64,000 nt of DNA from Phaeobacter gallaeciensis DSM 26640 (GTDB taxonomy: Bacteria > Pseudomonadota > Alphaproteobacteria > Rhodobacterales > Rhodobacteraceae): assembly GCF_000511385.1 (NCBI RefSeq), contig NC_023137.1:387001-451000 (forward strand). Reading direction: 5' to 3'. A model generated the notes under the pieces. The model was not told the origin of the DNA. It searched no databases and saw only the letters and a program-made list of their open reading frames with translations. Both the position numbers and the translations under genes were made by a program. Within the stretch, counting starts at the first letter, position 1. Every line of letters starts with the position of its first letter. This document shows positions 46,200-55,350 of the stretch, in pieces.

Positions 46200-47086
46200 G
46201 TGATTACATCGCACGGAAGAGACGACAGGATGATCATGTTTACGAGCCGGGTGAGATCACCGTCGGCGAAGTCCTGGTGCACTACGGTGAAGCCAAGATG
46301 AAGACGGTGCGCGACAAGGACCGTTTACTATACACAATTCAGGCTCTGTCGCCTTACTGGGGTGACCTGAAAGTGTCGGAAATCGACATCGATAGGTGTC
46401 GTGGTTACACGGCCTGGAGAAAATGTGCAGCTTGGACCGTTCGGCGCGAGATGACGACGCTGAATGCCGCGGTTAAATACGCCTTGGCGACGCGCAGGAT
46501 CAGTTATGCTCCGATTGTGACCTTGCCGGAAAAGGGGGGTGCGAATGACCGCTGGCTGACTGAGGAAGAAGTGCAGCGTCTGTTGGGCGCTTCCGCACCG
46601 CACGTCCAGAGGTTCATCAAGATTGCGCTTTATACTGGGCGCCGCAAGACGGCGATCACGCGACTGAAGTGGATGCCTTCCCTGGATAGTGGTTGGGTCG
46701 ACCTTGACACTGGTGTGATCCATTTTCTCGGCAAGGCCGAGGCTGAAACCAAGAAGCGCAAAGGCTTGGTCAGGATGCCCGCCACGCTCCACGAGGAAAT
46801 GAAAACTTGGGTTCAGGAGGGAAGCCACGTGGTGTCCTTCAAGAACACCTCGATACACCGGATCGATAAGGCCTTCCGAGCCGCTGTCGAGCGCGCCGAA
46901 CTGAAGGACGTAACGCCCCACACCCTCAAGCATACGGTAGTAACCTGGGCGTTCAAAAGGGGCATGACCCTGGAAGACGCGACAGCCTACTTTGCTACCT
47001 CGCGCGAAACCTTGGAGAACGTCTACCGATCCTACAGTCCGGATGCGCTGAAGAAGGCCGCCGGGATCATGGACTGGAAAATTTGA
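46067..47086 (+). CDS. int: Tyrosine recombinase/integrase
   Basis: A 339-residue integrase of the element. N-terminal arm-type and SAM-like segments (residues 1-150) precede the catalytic domain: arginine in ALYTGRRKTAI (about 192-193), then PHTLKHT where H285 is followed by K288 instead of the usual arginine, and the nucleophile region NVYRSYSPD with Y320 (Y323 possible). Similar HTLKHT variants occur in alphaproteobacterial integrases, so it is probably active. It ends 105 bp before the right attachment site in tRNA-Pro, the typical position. Confidence 0.9.
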   Translation: MPRKRKPARLFQRKDDGAWVILDGGQQIRTGFGDGFHKEAEEVLSDYIARKRRQDDHVYEPGEITVGEVLVHYGEAKMKTVRDKDRLLYTIQALSPYWGDLKVSEIDIDRCRGYTAWRKCAAWTVRREMTTLNAAVKYALATRRISYAPIVTLPEKGGANDRWLTEEEVQRLLGASAPHVQRFIKIALYTGRRKTAITRLKWMPSLDSGWVDLDTGVIHFLGKAEAETKKRKGLVRMPATLHEEMKTWVQEGSHVVSFKNTSIHRIDKAFRAAVERAELKDVTPHTLKHTVVTWAFKRGMTLEDATAYFATSRETLENVYRSYSPDALKKAAGIMDWKI

Positions 47087-47161
47087 CGCGCCCTGGCAAC
47101 GAATGCGCACATCCACCGCACGAAATGTTGCGAATGTCGTTGCGGCAACTTCGCTGAAAAC

Positions 47162-47190
47162 AACAAAGACGCCTTAGGGCGCCTTGTTTT
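47162..47190 (-). terminator. tRNA-Pro terminator supplied by the element
   Basis: On the minus strand, GGCGCC...GGCGTC with one mismatch and one bulge, flanked by AACAA/TTGTT, then TTTGTTGTTTTC. It replaces the original terminator, now 12.4 kb away at 34770. Confidence 0.6.
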
Positions 47191-47191
47191 A

Positions 47192-47238
47192 TTGGTCGGA
47201 GCGAGAGGATTCGAACCTCCGGCCCCTGCCTCCCGAAG
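47192..47238. repeat. attR: Right attachment site of the integrated element (47-bp direct repeat)
   Basis: Identical to 34798-34844. It covers the 3' part of tRNA-Pro from CCA to the anticodon loop, so integration rebuilt an intact tRNA. Confidence 0.93.
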
Positions 47239-47269
47239 ACAGTGCTCTACCAGGCTGAGCTACGCTCCG
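47193..47269 (-). tRNA. tRNA-Pro(CGG)
   Basis: 77 bases with encoded CCA. Acceptor stem CGGAGCG/CGCTCCG, D arm GCTCAGCCTGGTAGAGC, anticodon stem CTGTC/GGCAG with loop TTCGGGA (anticodon CGG at 47235-47233), and T loop GGTTCGAATCC. It reads the CCG codon. Confidence 0.96.
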
Positions 47270-47312
47270 ACCGTGGCGCGGAATTACACGGCAGGAATTG
47301 GATATGCAAGCC

Positions 47313-48269
47313 CTATTCCGCTGGTTTATCCTCGCTTTGCCGTTTCAGCATGAGTGATACATTGGTGCCGCCCGCAGTATATCCACGGCTCCGGGTGCGC
47401 AGAACCGGAGTATTGTCGGAGCGCCCGCCAAAGGCTTCTCGCAGCACAATAAAAATGCCGCTGGCGATGATGATGGCGGCGCCGACCAATGTCATCAAAT
47501 CGACCTTTTCGTTGAAGAGAACCACGCTGAAAAGAGTGGCCCAGATGATCTGCGAATACTGCATGGGGGCGACGATCGCGGCCTCACCGATGGTATAGGC
47601 GCTGACGGTCAGCAGGGTTGCGCAGAAGCCAAACAGGGCCACAATCGCGATGCCGCCAAAGGTCACGCCTTCCAGTGGAACATAGACCAGAGGCAGCGCC
47701 AATCCCATCACCGCGAAGGTCATCAGCATCGGATAAATCATCAGTACGACCCGGCGTTCATCAGCGCTGATTTTACGCAGAACGACCGATTGGAAGGCGG
47801 CACAAAAAGAGGCAAAAAGCGCCGCTGCATGACCCAAGCCAAAACTGGTTGCGCCGGGGCGCAACACCACCATTACGCCGACAAAGCCGACCACGACCGC
47901 TGCCAATCGCGGCAGCCCAACGCGTTCGCCCAAGATCGGGATCGACAGCAGAGTGATCAGCAGCGGCGTGGCAAAAAGCAACGCATAGGTTTCCGCCAGC
48001 GGCAGTTCGGAGAAAGCATAAAAGGCGCTGGCAGGGATCACAGCCATTGTTGCGGACCGCGCAGCCATCCACCAGGGATGGACAGGTCTCAGATGGCCAG
48101 GAGTCGCATCTTTCACCAGCATCAGAACCAGCAGAGGAAAGGATAACAGGCTGCTGAAGAATACCAACTGAACCGGCGACACATCGGCGCCGAGGATCTT
48201 GACCACCACATCGTGAGTGGAAAAAATCGCATAGGCCAAGAGGGCAAGCAGAGCGGCTTTTATGTTCAT
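47313..48269 (-). CDS. EamA/DMT family transporter
   Basis: A 318-residue membrane protein with about ten helices in two EamA repeats (residues about 5-140 and 150-290). ATG 48269 (MNIKAALLALLAYAIFS) begins directly in the first helix; the upstream ATG at 48371 would add a poorly conserved stretch. Family members export metabolites or amino acids or import nucleotide sugars. The C-terminal 35 residues are polar and cytoplasmic. It ends 43 bp from tRNA-Pro. Confidence 0.88.
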   Translation of the reverse strand: MNIKAALLALLAYAIFSTHDVVVKILGADVSPVQLVFFSSLLSFPLLVLMLVKDATPGHLRPVHPWWMAARSATMAVIPASAFYAFSELPLAETYALLFATPLLITLLSIPILGERVGLPRLAAVVVGFVGVMVVLRPGATSFGLGHAAALFASFCAAFQSVVLRKISADERRVVLMIYPMLMTFAVMGLALPLVYVPLEGVTFGGIAIVALFGFCATLLTVSAYTIGEAAIVAPMQYSQIIWATLFSVVLFNEKVDLMTLVGAAIIIASGIFIVLREAFGGRSDNTPVLRTRSRGYTAGGTNVSLMLKRQSEDKPAE

Positions 48270-48478
48270 AGGCTTATCCGGATGGCTGCAAAACGCGGCA
48301 GATAGCCTGCACCATAGCGCTAACACTGTCAGGGAAATACTAAAAAAACCGATGATTGTCGCGGATCGCACCGTCCAATCGGCGCGTGGTCTGGCTGCCG
48401 CGTGTCAGGTTTGCGACCGGTCTGAGGCTGATGCGGCGGGGCCATCGGTGGCCCGCGCCGCGATTTATGCCGAAGCCC

Positions 48479-49582
48479 TTAGAGGCTGGCGTCAAGGGCG
48501 GCGATGATCACATCGCCCATTTCAGACGTGCTGATCGGAGAGACGCCTTCTTCGCCCAGCAGATCGCCGGTGCGGTGACCATCAGCCAGAACTTTCTCTA
48601 CCGCAGTTTCCAGACGGTCCGCCTCGGACCCCTGATCAAAGCTGTAGCGCAGCGCCATCGCAAAGCTCAGGATACAGGCAATCGGATTTGCCTTGCCTTG
48701 GCCCGCGATATCCGGCGCGGACCCGTGTACCGGCTCATACAGCGCCTTGGGTCGGCCGTTTGCCATCGGCGCACCGAGCGAGGCAGACGGCAGCATGCCC
48801 AGAGAGCCGGTCAGCATTGCGGCACAGTCGGACAGGATATCGCCAAAGAGATTGTCGGTGAGGATCACGTCAAACTGCTTGGGCGCGCGCACCAGCTGCA
48901 TCGCGCCGTTGTCAGCATACATGTGGGACAGCTCGACCTCGGGGTAGTCGGCAGAGACGCGGGTGGTCACTTCGCGCCACAGGATGCCGGACTCCATCAC
49001 ATTGGCTTTTTCCATCGAGCAGAGTTTTTTGTTCCGGCGCATGGCCAGTTCAAACGCAGACCGTGCGGCGCGTTCGATTTCACTCTCAGTATAGCGCTGG
49101 GTATTGATTCCGACGCGCTCATTGCCCTCTTCAAAGATGCCGCGCGGCTCACCGAAATAGACACCTGAGGTCAGTTCGCGCACGATCATGATGTCGAGAC
49201 CGGCAACGATGTCCTTTTTCAAGGAGGAGAAATCCGCCAGTGCGTCAAAGCATTGCGCCGGGCGCAGGTTGGAGTAGAGATCCATCTCCTTACGCAGACG
49301 CAGAAGGCCGCGCTCGGGCTTCACAGAGAAGTCGAGATCGTCGTATTTCGGGCCACCTACGGCGCCTAGCAGGACGGCGTCGACCTCCTGCGCCTTCTCC
49401 ATGGTCTCATCCGCCAGCGGTTTGCCATGCACATCGTAGGCGGCACCACCAACAAGATCCTCGCTCACATCGAACTGTAGATCGCGCTTTTCGCCATACC
49501 AGGTGATGACCTTGCGGACCTCGGCCATGACCTCGGGGCCGATCCCGTCGCCGGGCAGAATCAGAATCGATGGATTGGACAT
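48479..49582 (-). CDS. leuB: 3-isopropylmalate dehydrogenase
   Basis: A 367-residue NAD-dependent enzyme of leucine synthesis. [15 protein letters not shown] opens the fold; the substrate arginines are in [17 protein letters not shown]; the signature [27 protein letters not shown] and the late [14 protein letters not shown] are standard. ATG 49582 follows AAGGAGTACCC. leuC and leuD lie 4-7 kb away on the same strand; four unrelated genes intervene. LeuA is not in the window. Confidence 0.97.
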   Translation of the reverse strand: MSNPSILILPGDGIGPEVMAEVRKVITWYGEKRDLQFDVSEDLVGGAAYDVHGKPLADETMEKAQEVDAVLLGAVGGPKYDDLDFSVKPERGLLRLRKEMDLYSNLRPAQCFDALADFSSLKKDIVAGLDIMIVRELTSGVYFGEPRGIFEEGNERVGINTQRYTESEIERAARSAFELAMRRNKKLCSMEKANVMESGILWREVTTRVSADYPEVELSHMYADNGAMQLVRAPKQFDVILTDNLFGDILSDCAAMLTGSLGMLPSASLGAPMANGRPKALYEPVHGSAPDIAGQGKANPIACILSFAMALRYSFDQGSEADRLETAVEKVLADGHRTGDLLGEEGVSPISTSEMGDVIIAALDASL

Positions 49583-49723
49583 ATGGGTACTCCTTGAAAG
49601 CGTTGCTGTCGGGGTAACGGCACATCGCACTTGGGTCAATGTTTCGGGGGCATATAGCGGCTAATCGCTTTGTTTTTATGGCTGAGAGGGCGGTATTCTC
49701 GCCATCTTGTTGCAGTGAAACTG

Positions 49724-50788
49724 CTACGGAATATTCAAATCTGTCCAGACCAGCGCATGACGGCTGGCAGGGCGGTTCGTGTCGCCGTCTGTGGCCGGGA
49801 TGTTAGCAGGCCATATCAGCCCTGACGCGACAACCTGCAACGCTTGTGAAGGCAGGATGTAGTCGACACGCATCGACCCGGATGTGCCCCAGTTGACGGT
49901 ATCTGTGTGTCCTGCATTATCCCGTGGCCGTGGATCTTGCAGGCGCGGATCGCGAAGTAGGTCGGCGATGGCCGCGCGGCGACCGGCGCCTTTCTCCGGG
50001 TCGAGGTTGGCCCCGCCCACGATGACCCATGGTTCGGCTGGTCTGGGACCAAGCCCACCATCCAGCAGGACCTGCCAAAGCCTGATTTCGTCTTGGTTGC
50101 GCAGTCCGTTACGGTCCTCCGGCCCGTCAAACAGCGGGGGTGTTGCCTGAAATGCCAGTACTGATAGCGGTTCACCACTGGGCAGCAGGATGGGGACAAC
50201 CCAGTGCCCGGTTGTAGACAGACGCTGCGCTGCCAGCGCGTCACGGCTGGGAAAGGGGGGGCCATTGGAGTCGGTTGGCAGTGTGGCGCCGGGCAAGTCC
50301 TGCCAGAGCAACTTAGACAGATCTCTCACGTCATCGCGTAGAATAGGCAGTCGAGAGAGGATGGCCATGCCATCCTGCCCGGTGAAGCGGCCATAGCCCT
50401 GTGCATCCCGTGCGGTACCCAATCGCCCATCACCGTCCATGTCGCGCCCGGTCTGCATGCCAGTGTTGGGCCGCGCGGCGTAGATATGGCCATAACGGGG
50501 AATGCGTTTGGCCAGGAGGTTGCGCAGTTCGGTTGCGCTGCGGCCTTCATAGTCCCAATCAATCCCCTGCAAGACAAGTATATCCGCATCGGCCTCGGTG
50601 AGGGTCTGCAAAATGGCGGTTATCTGCGGATCCTTGCTGCGTTGCAGATCTCGCAACAAAAGGCCGGGGCCCTTGCGGGACAGCTCCGTATTGAAGCTGG
50701 CGATGCGCAACGTCTTTGCAGGGTCTGCGTCGGCAGGGCTGATCAAGGGCAGAAGAGCGGCCAGCAGAAGCGTGGCCAGCTGTCTCAT
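49724..50788 (-). CDS. Exported endonuclease/exonuclease/phosphatase-fold protein with altered catalytic residues
   Basis: A 354-residue protein with signal peptide (residues 1-21) and an EEP fold: LRIASFNTELSR, then VLQGIDWDYEG, VIVGGANLDPEKGAG and ASRHALVWTD. Each position that normally holds a metal-binding or catalytic acid is changed: the E of LQE is G, the D of GDxN is G, and the D of the SDH motif is R. The asparagine of FN and the late histidine remain. It may bind nucleic acid or lipid without cleaving. Its stop side faces the leuB side; its ATG overlaps the stop of the membrane protein gene upstream. Confidence 0.82.
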   Translation of the reverse strand: MRQLATLLLAALLPLISPADADPAKTLRIASFNTELSRKGPGLLLRDLQRSKDPQITAILQTLTEADADILVLQGIDWDYEGRSATELRNLLAKRIPRYGHIYAARPNTGMQTGRDMDGDGRLGTARDAQGYGRFTGQDGMAILSRLPILRDDVRDLSKLLWQDLPGATLPTDSNGPPFPSRDALAAQRLSTTGHWVVPILLPSGEPLSVLAFQATPPLFDGPEDRNGLRNQDEIRLWQVLLDGGLGPRPAEPWVIVGGANLDPEKGAGRRAAIADLLRDPRLQDPRPRDNAGHTDTVNWGTSGSMRVDYILPSQALQVVASGLIWPANIPATDGDTNRPASRHALVWTDLNIP

Positions 50789-51618
50789 GCGGTTTGCAAT
50801 GCCTCTGAACTGGCATAGGCCGCGCGGCGCTTCTGTGCGATCAGATCTGAAATCCGCAGCATCGCGAGCCCGCGCATGATCATCGACGCAGGAACAAAGG
50901 CCCAGGCAGAGACGACCCAGACCAGGGTCTGCGGGGCCGCCAGCAGGCCGGGATCCACCACACTGGAGGCGAGCTTTACCATTGCAGGCAGCGCAAAGGG
51001 CAGAAGCACGCCACCAACGATATTGATCCGGGCATCCCGTTGCAGTCGCTCAACCACATCGCCGCCGGTCGTGGGGTCGAAGAGAGGCAGATTGGTCCAG
51101 ACATTGAAAGGCCCGTTGCCGAGCGGCCAGTCCCGAAGCCGGATCGCCAGTGCAAAACCCAGGATGGTGGTGAGGGCAATCATATAGCTGAGCGCCGCTG
51201 CCGCCATCACCTGTGTGATAAGATCTGGCGCCACATGGGCAGGCATCATCAAACCGGTCAGCTGGATCGGGGAAAACGCAAAATCAAGTGTGTCGCCCAG
51301 CCCTGAGGCCAAACCATGGACCAGCGAGGTGAGGGCGGTGGCTTCCATCGGATGACGGGCCACTAGGCTGACCAGAATGACGATCAGGGCCAGCGATATG
51401 AACCGCATTCTGTTCAGCGGAGGAGCCTCGCGAAACTCCACGAAACTTGGATAGCTTGAAAAATACTCGGCGAAGGTCAGCGCTGCGGCGAGGATGGCAA
51501 GCAGAGCGATCACCTCGGGTGATCGTGTCGCTGCATCCGGCAACAGGAGCGATGGCATTGCAATCAACAATGCAACAAAGATGCCGCGGATGGCCGCGCC
51601 TGTAATCCGTGCTATCAC
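50785..51618 (-). CDS. Conserved multi-pass membrane protein of unknown function
   Basis: A 277-residue protein with about seven hydrophobic segments (for example residues 10-30, 35-52, 70-90, 125-155, 195-225 and 230-250). A cytoplasmic-type tail carries RISDLIAQKRRAAY. No known family recognised; the FNVWTNLPLFDPTTGGDVVERLQRDARIN stretch (about residue 170-200) is a distinctive loop. Its stop overlaps the following EEP-fold gene by 4 bp, so both are one operon. Confidence 0.75.
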   Translation of the reverse strand: MIARITGAAIRGIFVALLIAMPSLLLPDAATRSPEVIALLAILAAALTFAEYFSSYPSFVEFREAPPLNRMRFISLALIVILVSLVARHPMEATALTSLVHGLASGLGDTLDFAFSPIQLTGLMMPAHVAPDLITQVMAAAALSYMIALTTILGFALAIRLRDWPLGNGPFNVWTNLPLFDPTTGGDVVERLQRDARINIVGGVLLPFALPAMVKLASSVVDPGLLAAPQTLVWVVSAWAFVPASMIMRGLAMLRISDLIAQKRRAAYASSEALQTA

Positions 51619-51977
51619 GCCTCGATCCCTTCAAACTGGACTGGCCGGTGCATTGCCGTGCCGTTGTTCCAACTTGATGCCCGCATGCATTTCTTGGTGA
51701 AATGTCTCTGCTGAGCGCTGCCTCATTTCCGCCTTATTTGTGCCTGTCAGCGGGATATTGCTCAAGTTCGCACCAGAGTTTCAGCAGGGTTTTGTGTGTT
51801 TTGGGTGGTAGGGTGGTGCTGGTTTGCATCAGTGATCGTGGCTGGGGTCGAATAAAAACAACGGTTTATACGGTCGTCCACAAGATGTTGTGGCAGGGCC
51901 GCACGGCCGGGATAGTAGGGCCACTCGGGGGAGGTCACGTTTGGCGCGTGCTGCTCGTGGTTTAGTTGGAGGCTGGG
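51619..51977. other. 359-bp intergenic region
   Basis: Divergent upstream region of the membrane protein operon and the DUF2332 gene. An open frame at 51702-51965 lacks protein-like composition and I reject it. No operator or terminator is recognised. Confidence 0.4.
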
Positions 51978-52955
51978 ATGATTCATCATATTGCGGAACG
52001 CTACATCAGATTCGCACAGTTTGAGGCCGCAGGTCAGTCACCCATCTATGAGAGGCTGGCGCTGCATGTGGCTCACTCGCAAAACTGTCTCGGCTTTCTG
52101 TCGGTGCTGCCTGCGGATCGCCAGCAACCCAACCTGCTGTTTGCGGCAGTGCGCCACGTTGCAGGTGAGATTTCCTGTTCGGAGGCATTTGATAGGGTCA
52201 TCCGAGACCGGGCCGAGGAAGTCGCCGCGGTCATGCGAAGACGGACGACGCAAACAAATGAGCCGGGACGCTGTGCTGTCTTGCTGCCCCTTTTGGCGCA
52301 GATCACTGGACCGATCGCGCTGATTGAGGTGGGCGCCTCCGCTGGTCTGTGCCTGTTGCCGGATGTCTATGGATATGACTGGGGCGACCATAAGCTGTCC
52401 CCGCCGTCGGAGTTTGCACGTCGCTCTCCGATTTTTCAGTGCAGCGCGTCACCGGGTACGCCGCGACCGGTGGCGCACCCTGATATCATCTGGAGGGCGG
52501 GGCTGGATCTGAACCCTCTTGATGTCAGTTGTGATGCTGACATGGCCTGGCTGGAGCAGTTGGTCTGGCCTGAACATCAGCTGCGCCTTGATCGACTGCG
52601 GTCTGCGATTTCGGTCGCAAAGCATTGTCCGCCACGTGTGGTTTCCGGAGATTTGACGCAGGACCTGCCTGCGCTGATTGCTGAGGCACCGGCCAATGCA
52701 ACCGTCGTCGTCTTTCACACCGCAGTTCTGACCTATGTCGCGGGTCAACAGCGGCGGGATGCTTTCGCCAAGCAGATGCTTGAGAGTGACGCAATATGGA
52801 TCAGCAATGAGGGACCGCGCGTCTTCCCTCAGTTTGCAGCCCGTGCAGGTCAGTCTCGGGACGATATGTTCTTACTTATGCAGGACGGTCAGCCCTTGGC
52901 ATGGACCGGTCCGCATGGGCAGCAGATCGCGTGGCTGTCTGCTGCTGGAGCATAG
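51978..52955 (+). CDS. DUF2332 family protein
   Basis: A 325-residue soluble protein. The DUF2332 start is clear: SPIYERLALHVAHSQNCLGFLSVLPADRQQPNLLFAAVRHV. In the middle ITGPIALIEVGASAGLCLLPDVY resembles a SAM-binding loop, and VVVFHTAVLTYV follows, so a methyltransferase-like fold is plausible. ATG 51978 follows TTGGAGGCTGGG. Function unknown. It is on the opposite strand to its neighbours. Confidence 0.82.
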   Translation: MIHHIAERYIRFAQFEAAGQSPIYERLALHVAHSQNCLGFLSVLPADRQQPNLLFAAVRHVAGEISCSEAFDRVIRDRAEEVAAVMRRRTTQTNEPGRCAVLLPLLAQITGPIALIEVGASAGLCLLPDVYGYDWGDHKLSPPSEFARRSPIFQCSASPGTPRPVAHPDIIWRAGLDLNPLDVSCDADMAWLEQLVWPEHQLRLDRLRSAISVAKHCPPRVVSGDLTQDLPALIAEAPANATVVVFHTAVLTYVAGQQRRDAFAKQMLESDAIWISNEGPRVFPQFAARAGQSRDDMFLLMQDGQPLAWTGPHGQQIAWLSAAGA

Positions 52956-52966
52956 CACGCAAGATA

Positions 52967-52992
52967 AAAAGCCGCCCATGAGGGCGGCTTTT
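52967..52992. terminator. Terminator between convergent DUF2332 gene and leuD
   Basis: AAAAGCCGCCC, ATGA, GGGCGGCTTTT: a perfect 11-base stem usable from both sides. Confidence 0.88.
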
Positions 52993-53024
52993 CGCTGTGA
53001 TATCGAAGGTTACCTGATGTCGAT

Positions 53025-53630
53025 TCAGACCCAGGGGCGCTCTTGCGAAGCTTTGTCTTCAAAGCTGGCGATGGAGGTGGATTTTTCCATGGTCAGACCG
53101 ATGTCGTCGAGCCCGTTCAGCAGGCAGTGCTTTTTGAACGCATCAACGTCGAATTTGATCACCTCACCATCAGACGTGGTGATCTCCTGCGCTTCCAGAT
53201 CGACGGTCATGCGTGCGTTGGCACCTTTTTCCGCGTCCTTCATCAGCAGATCTACCTGCTCTTGCGGCAGGACAATCGGCAAGATGCCGTTCTTGAAGCT
53301 GTTGTTGAAGAAGATGTCCGCAAAGGATGTGGACACAATGCATTTGATACCAAAGTCGGCAATCGCCCAAGGCGCGTGTTCGCGCGATGAGCCGCAGCCA
53401 AAGTTGTCGCCCGCAATCAGGATCTCGGCATCGCGATACTGCGGCTTGTTCAGCACGAAGTCGGCAATCTCGGATCCGTCGCGGTTATAGCGCATCTCGT
53501 CGAACAGGTTCTTGCCGAAACCGGTGCGCTGAATGGACTTCAGGAACACCTTCGGAATGATCATGTCGGTGTCGATGTTGACCAGCGGCATGGGGGCAGC
53601 GATGCCTTGGATTTTTGTGAATTTTTCCAT
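53025..53630 (-). CDS. leuD: 3-isopropylmalate dehydratase small subunit
   Basis: A 201-residue aconitase-swivel subunit. It reads [26 protein letters not shown] near the start, and [14 protein letters not shown], the substrate-binding loop. It joins LeuC to isomerise isopropylmalate. It starts 12 bp after leuC. Confidence 0.96.
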   Translation of the reverse strand: MEKFTKIQGIAAPMPLVNIDTDMIIPKVFLKSIQRTGFGKNLFDEMRYNRDGSEIADFVLNKPQYRDAEILIAGDNFGCGSSREHAPWAIADFGIKCIVSTSFADIFFNNSFKNGILPIVLPQEQVDLLMKDAEKGANARMTVDLEAQEITTSDGEVIKFDVDAFKKHCLLNGLDDIGLTMEKSTSIASFEDKASQERPWV

Positions 53631-53642
53631 TTTGCTGGCTCC

Positions 53643-55046
53643 TTAGTTCAGCTCGCGCACATCGGTCAGCTTGCCTGTCAGGGCAGCAGCGGCAGCCATG
53701 GCTGGGGACACCAGATGGGTGCGACCCTTGTAGCCCTGACGACCTTCGAAGTTCCGGTTGGAGGTTGCGGCACAACGCTCGCCTTCGGACAGCTGGTCGG
53801 GGTTCATCGCCAGACACATGGAGCAGCCCGCAAGACGCCACTCGAAACCGGCATCCTGGAGGATCTCGGCGATGCCCTCTTCCTCAGCTTGGGCGCGGAC
53901 CAACCCGGAGCCGGGTACGACCATGGCACGCATGCCGTCCTTGATCTTCTTGCCCTTCACGACATCAGCCACGGCGCGCAGGTCTTCGATGCGGCCGTTG
54001 GTGCAGGACCCGATGAACACGGTGTCGATCTCGATGTCGGTCAGCTTCTGGCCGGGAGTGAGGCCCATGTATTCGATCGAGCGGCGGGCTGCCTCAATCT
54101 TGCCGCCGGTGAAATCCTCAGGTGCCGGAACAACACCAGTGATCGGCAGCACGTCCTCGGGGCTGGTGCCCCAAGTCACGACGGGTTGGATGTCCTCACC
54201 TTTCAGGGTGATAACTTTGTCGAAATGAGCGCCTTCGTCGGTATAGAGGGTTTTCCACCAATTCAGTGCGGCTTCCCACTGGGCGCCCTTCGGGGCGTGC
54301 GGGCGGCCTTTGACATAGTCAAACGTGGTCTCGTCCGGGGCGATCAGACCGGCGCGCGCGCCGCCCTCGATTGCCATATTGCAGACGGTCATGCGGCCTT
54401 CCATCGAAAGATCGCGGATCGCTTCTCCGCAATACTCAATAACATAGCCGGTGCCGCCGGCGGTGCCGGTTTCGCCGATGACGGCCAGGGTGATGTCCTT
54501 GGCGGTCACCCCTGGTTTCAGCTTGCCGGTGATCTCCACCTTCATGTTTTTGGATTTCTTCTGGATCAGCGTCTGGGTCGCCAGCACGTGCTCCACTTCC
54601 GATGTGCCGATGCCATGCGCCAGCGCGCCAAAGGCGCCGTGGGTTGCTGTATGGCTGTCGCCGCAGACCACGGTCATGCCGGGCAGGGTCCAGCCCTGTT
54701 CCGGGCCGACGATGTGTACGATGCCCTGGCGGACATCATCCACGGGGTAGTAATGTACGCCGAATTCGCGGGCATTCTTGTCGAGTGCTTCGACCTGAAT
54801 GCGGCTTTCCTCATTCTCGATGCCTTTGGCGCGGTCGAGTGTGGTCGGCACGTTGTGGTCTGGCACAGCAATGGTTTTGTCGGGCGCGTGTACCTTGCGG
54901 CCTGCCATGCGCAGGCCTTCAAACGCCTGCGGGCTGGTCACTTCGTGAACCAGATGGCGGTCAATATAGAGCAGGCAGGTGCCGTCTTCTGCTTCATGCG
55001 CAACATGCGCATCCCAGATTTTGTCGTAGAGCGTCTTGGGGGACAT
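53643..55046 (-). CDS. leuC: 3-isopropylmalate dehydratase large subunit
   Basis: A 467-residue aconitase-family enzyme. [29 protein letters not shown], the cluster cysteine in [13 protein letters not shown] and two more in [12 protein letters not shown] that hold the [4Fe-4S] cluster. ATG 55046 follows GGGAGAGGACCT; the frame extends upstream but without family similarity. Confidence 0.97.
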   Translation of the reverse strand: MSPKTLYDKIWDAHVAHEAEDGTCLLYIDRHLVHEVTSPQAFEGLRMAGRKVHAPDKTIAVPDHNVPTTLDRAKGIENEESRIQVEALDKNAREFGVHYYPVDDVRQGIVHIVGPEQGWTLPGMTVVCGDSHTATHGAFGALAHGIGTSEVEHVLATQTLIQKKSKNMKVEITGKLKPGVTAKDITLAVIGETGTAGGTGYVIEYCGEAIRDLSMEGRMTVCNMAIEGGARAGLIAPDETTFDYVKGRPHAPKGAQWEAALNWWKTLYTDEGAHFDKVITLKGEDIQPVVTWGTSPEDVLPITGVVPAPEDFTGGKIEAARRSIEYMGLTPGQKLTDIEIDTVFIGSCTNGRIEDLRAVADVVKGKKIKDGMRAMVVPGSGLVRAQAEEEGIAEILQDAGFEWRLAGCSMCLAMNPDQLSEGERCAATSNRNFEGRQGYKGRTHLVSPAMAAAAALTGKLTDVRELN

Positions 55047-55350
55047 AGGTCCTCTCCCGTAGTTTTTGGAGTAAGCTGGCAAAGGGCTGGATCGCAGCCT
55101 TATAGGCGCGCCAGGACCGTGCGGGCGGCACCAAAGAACCGTTCGCGCAAGCGTGCGCGATCTTGCAGCTCTATATGATGGGCCAAAACGAGGGTCATGG
55201 CTGTCAGATACATCCGCTGGGCGTGGCAATCAAGATTCGTTCTGAAATGCAGTGAACAAGGTGTTTGTGCAACGGCGGCGGGCGGTGGCCGATGTCCTGT
55301 CTTGATCCCTGTGGAAAGGGGCGGCAGACTTCGATCACGAAGGGGGCGCT
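55047..55350. other. 304-bp divergent region between leuC and the MscS gene
   Basis: Holds both promoters. No leucine-rich leader peptide with attenuator is visible upstream of leuC, and no known operator was identified. Confidence 0.4.

Larger units (their letters stand above)
34798..47238. mobile_element. 12.4-kb integrative element in tRNA-Pro(CGG) carrying a restriction/defence-like cluster
   Basis: The element is bounded by 47-bp direct repeats, one being the tRNA 3' half. At its right end an excisionase-like gene and a tyrosine integrase read toward the tRNA. Cargo from left: XRE-like regulator (broken N-terminus), a frameshifted small gene, a GTTTAC-motif cluster, a HUH endonuclease, a 57-aa membrane protein, a DUF262/DUF1524 pseudogene, and GIY-YIG nuclease, helicase and DNA methyltransferase genes. 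No conjugation, capsid or tail genes are visible, so it is a defence-type genomic island or satellite that would need a helper to move between cells. Confidence 0.92.

Noticed and set aside
34798..47238. CRISPR array, phage structural genes or conjugation genes in the element
   Set aside because: Looked for spaced repeats, capsid, portal, tail and relaxosome/T4SS genes; none seen. The HUH protein is the only mobilisation-like gene.
51702..51965. 87-codon frame before the DUF2332 gene
   Set aside because: Cysteine/serine-rich random-looking product, no family features, no good ribosome site.
53607..55178. 523-codon open frame antisense to leuC
   Set aside because: Entirely opposite a clearly identified leuC; GC-rich codon bias keeps the antisense frame open.
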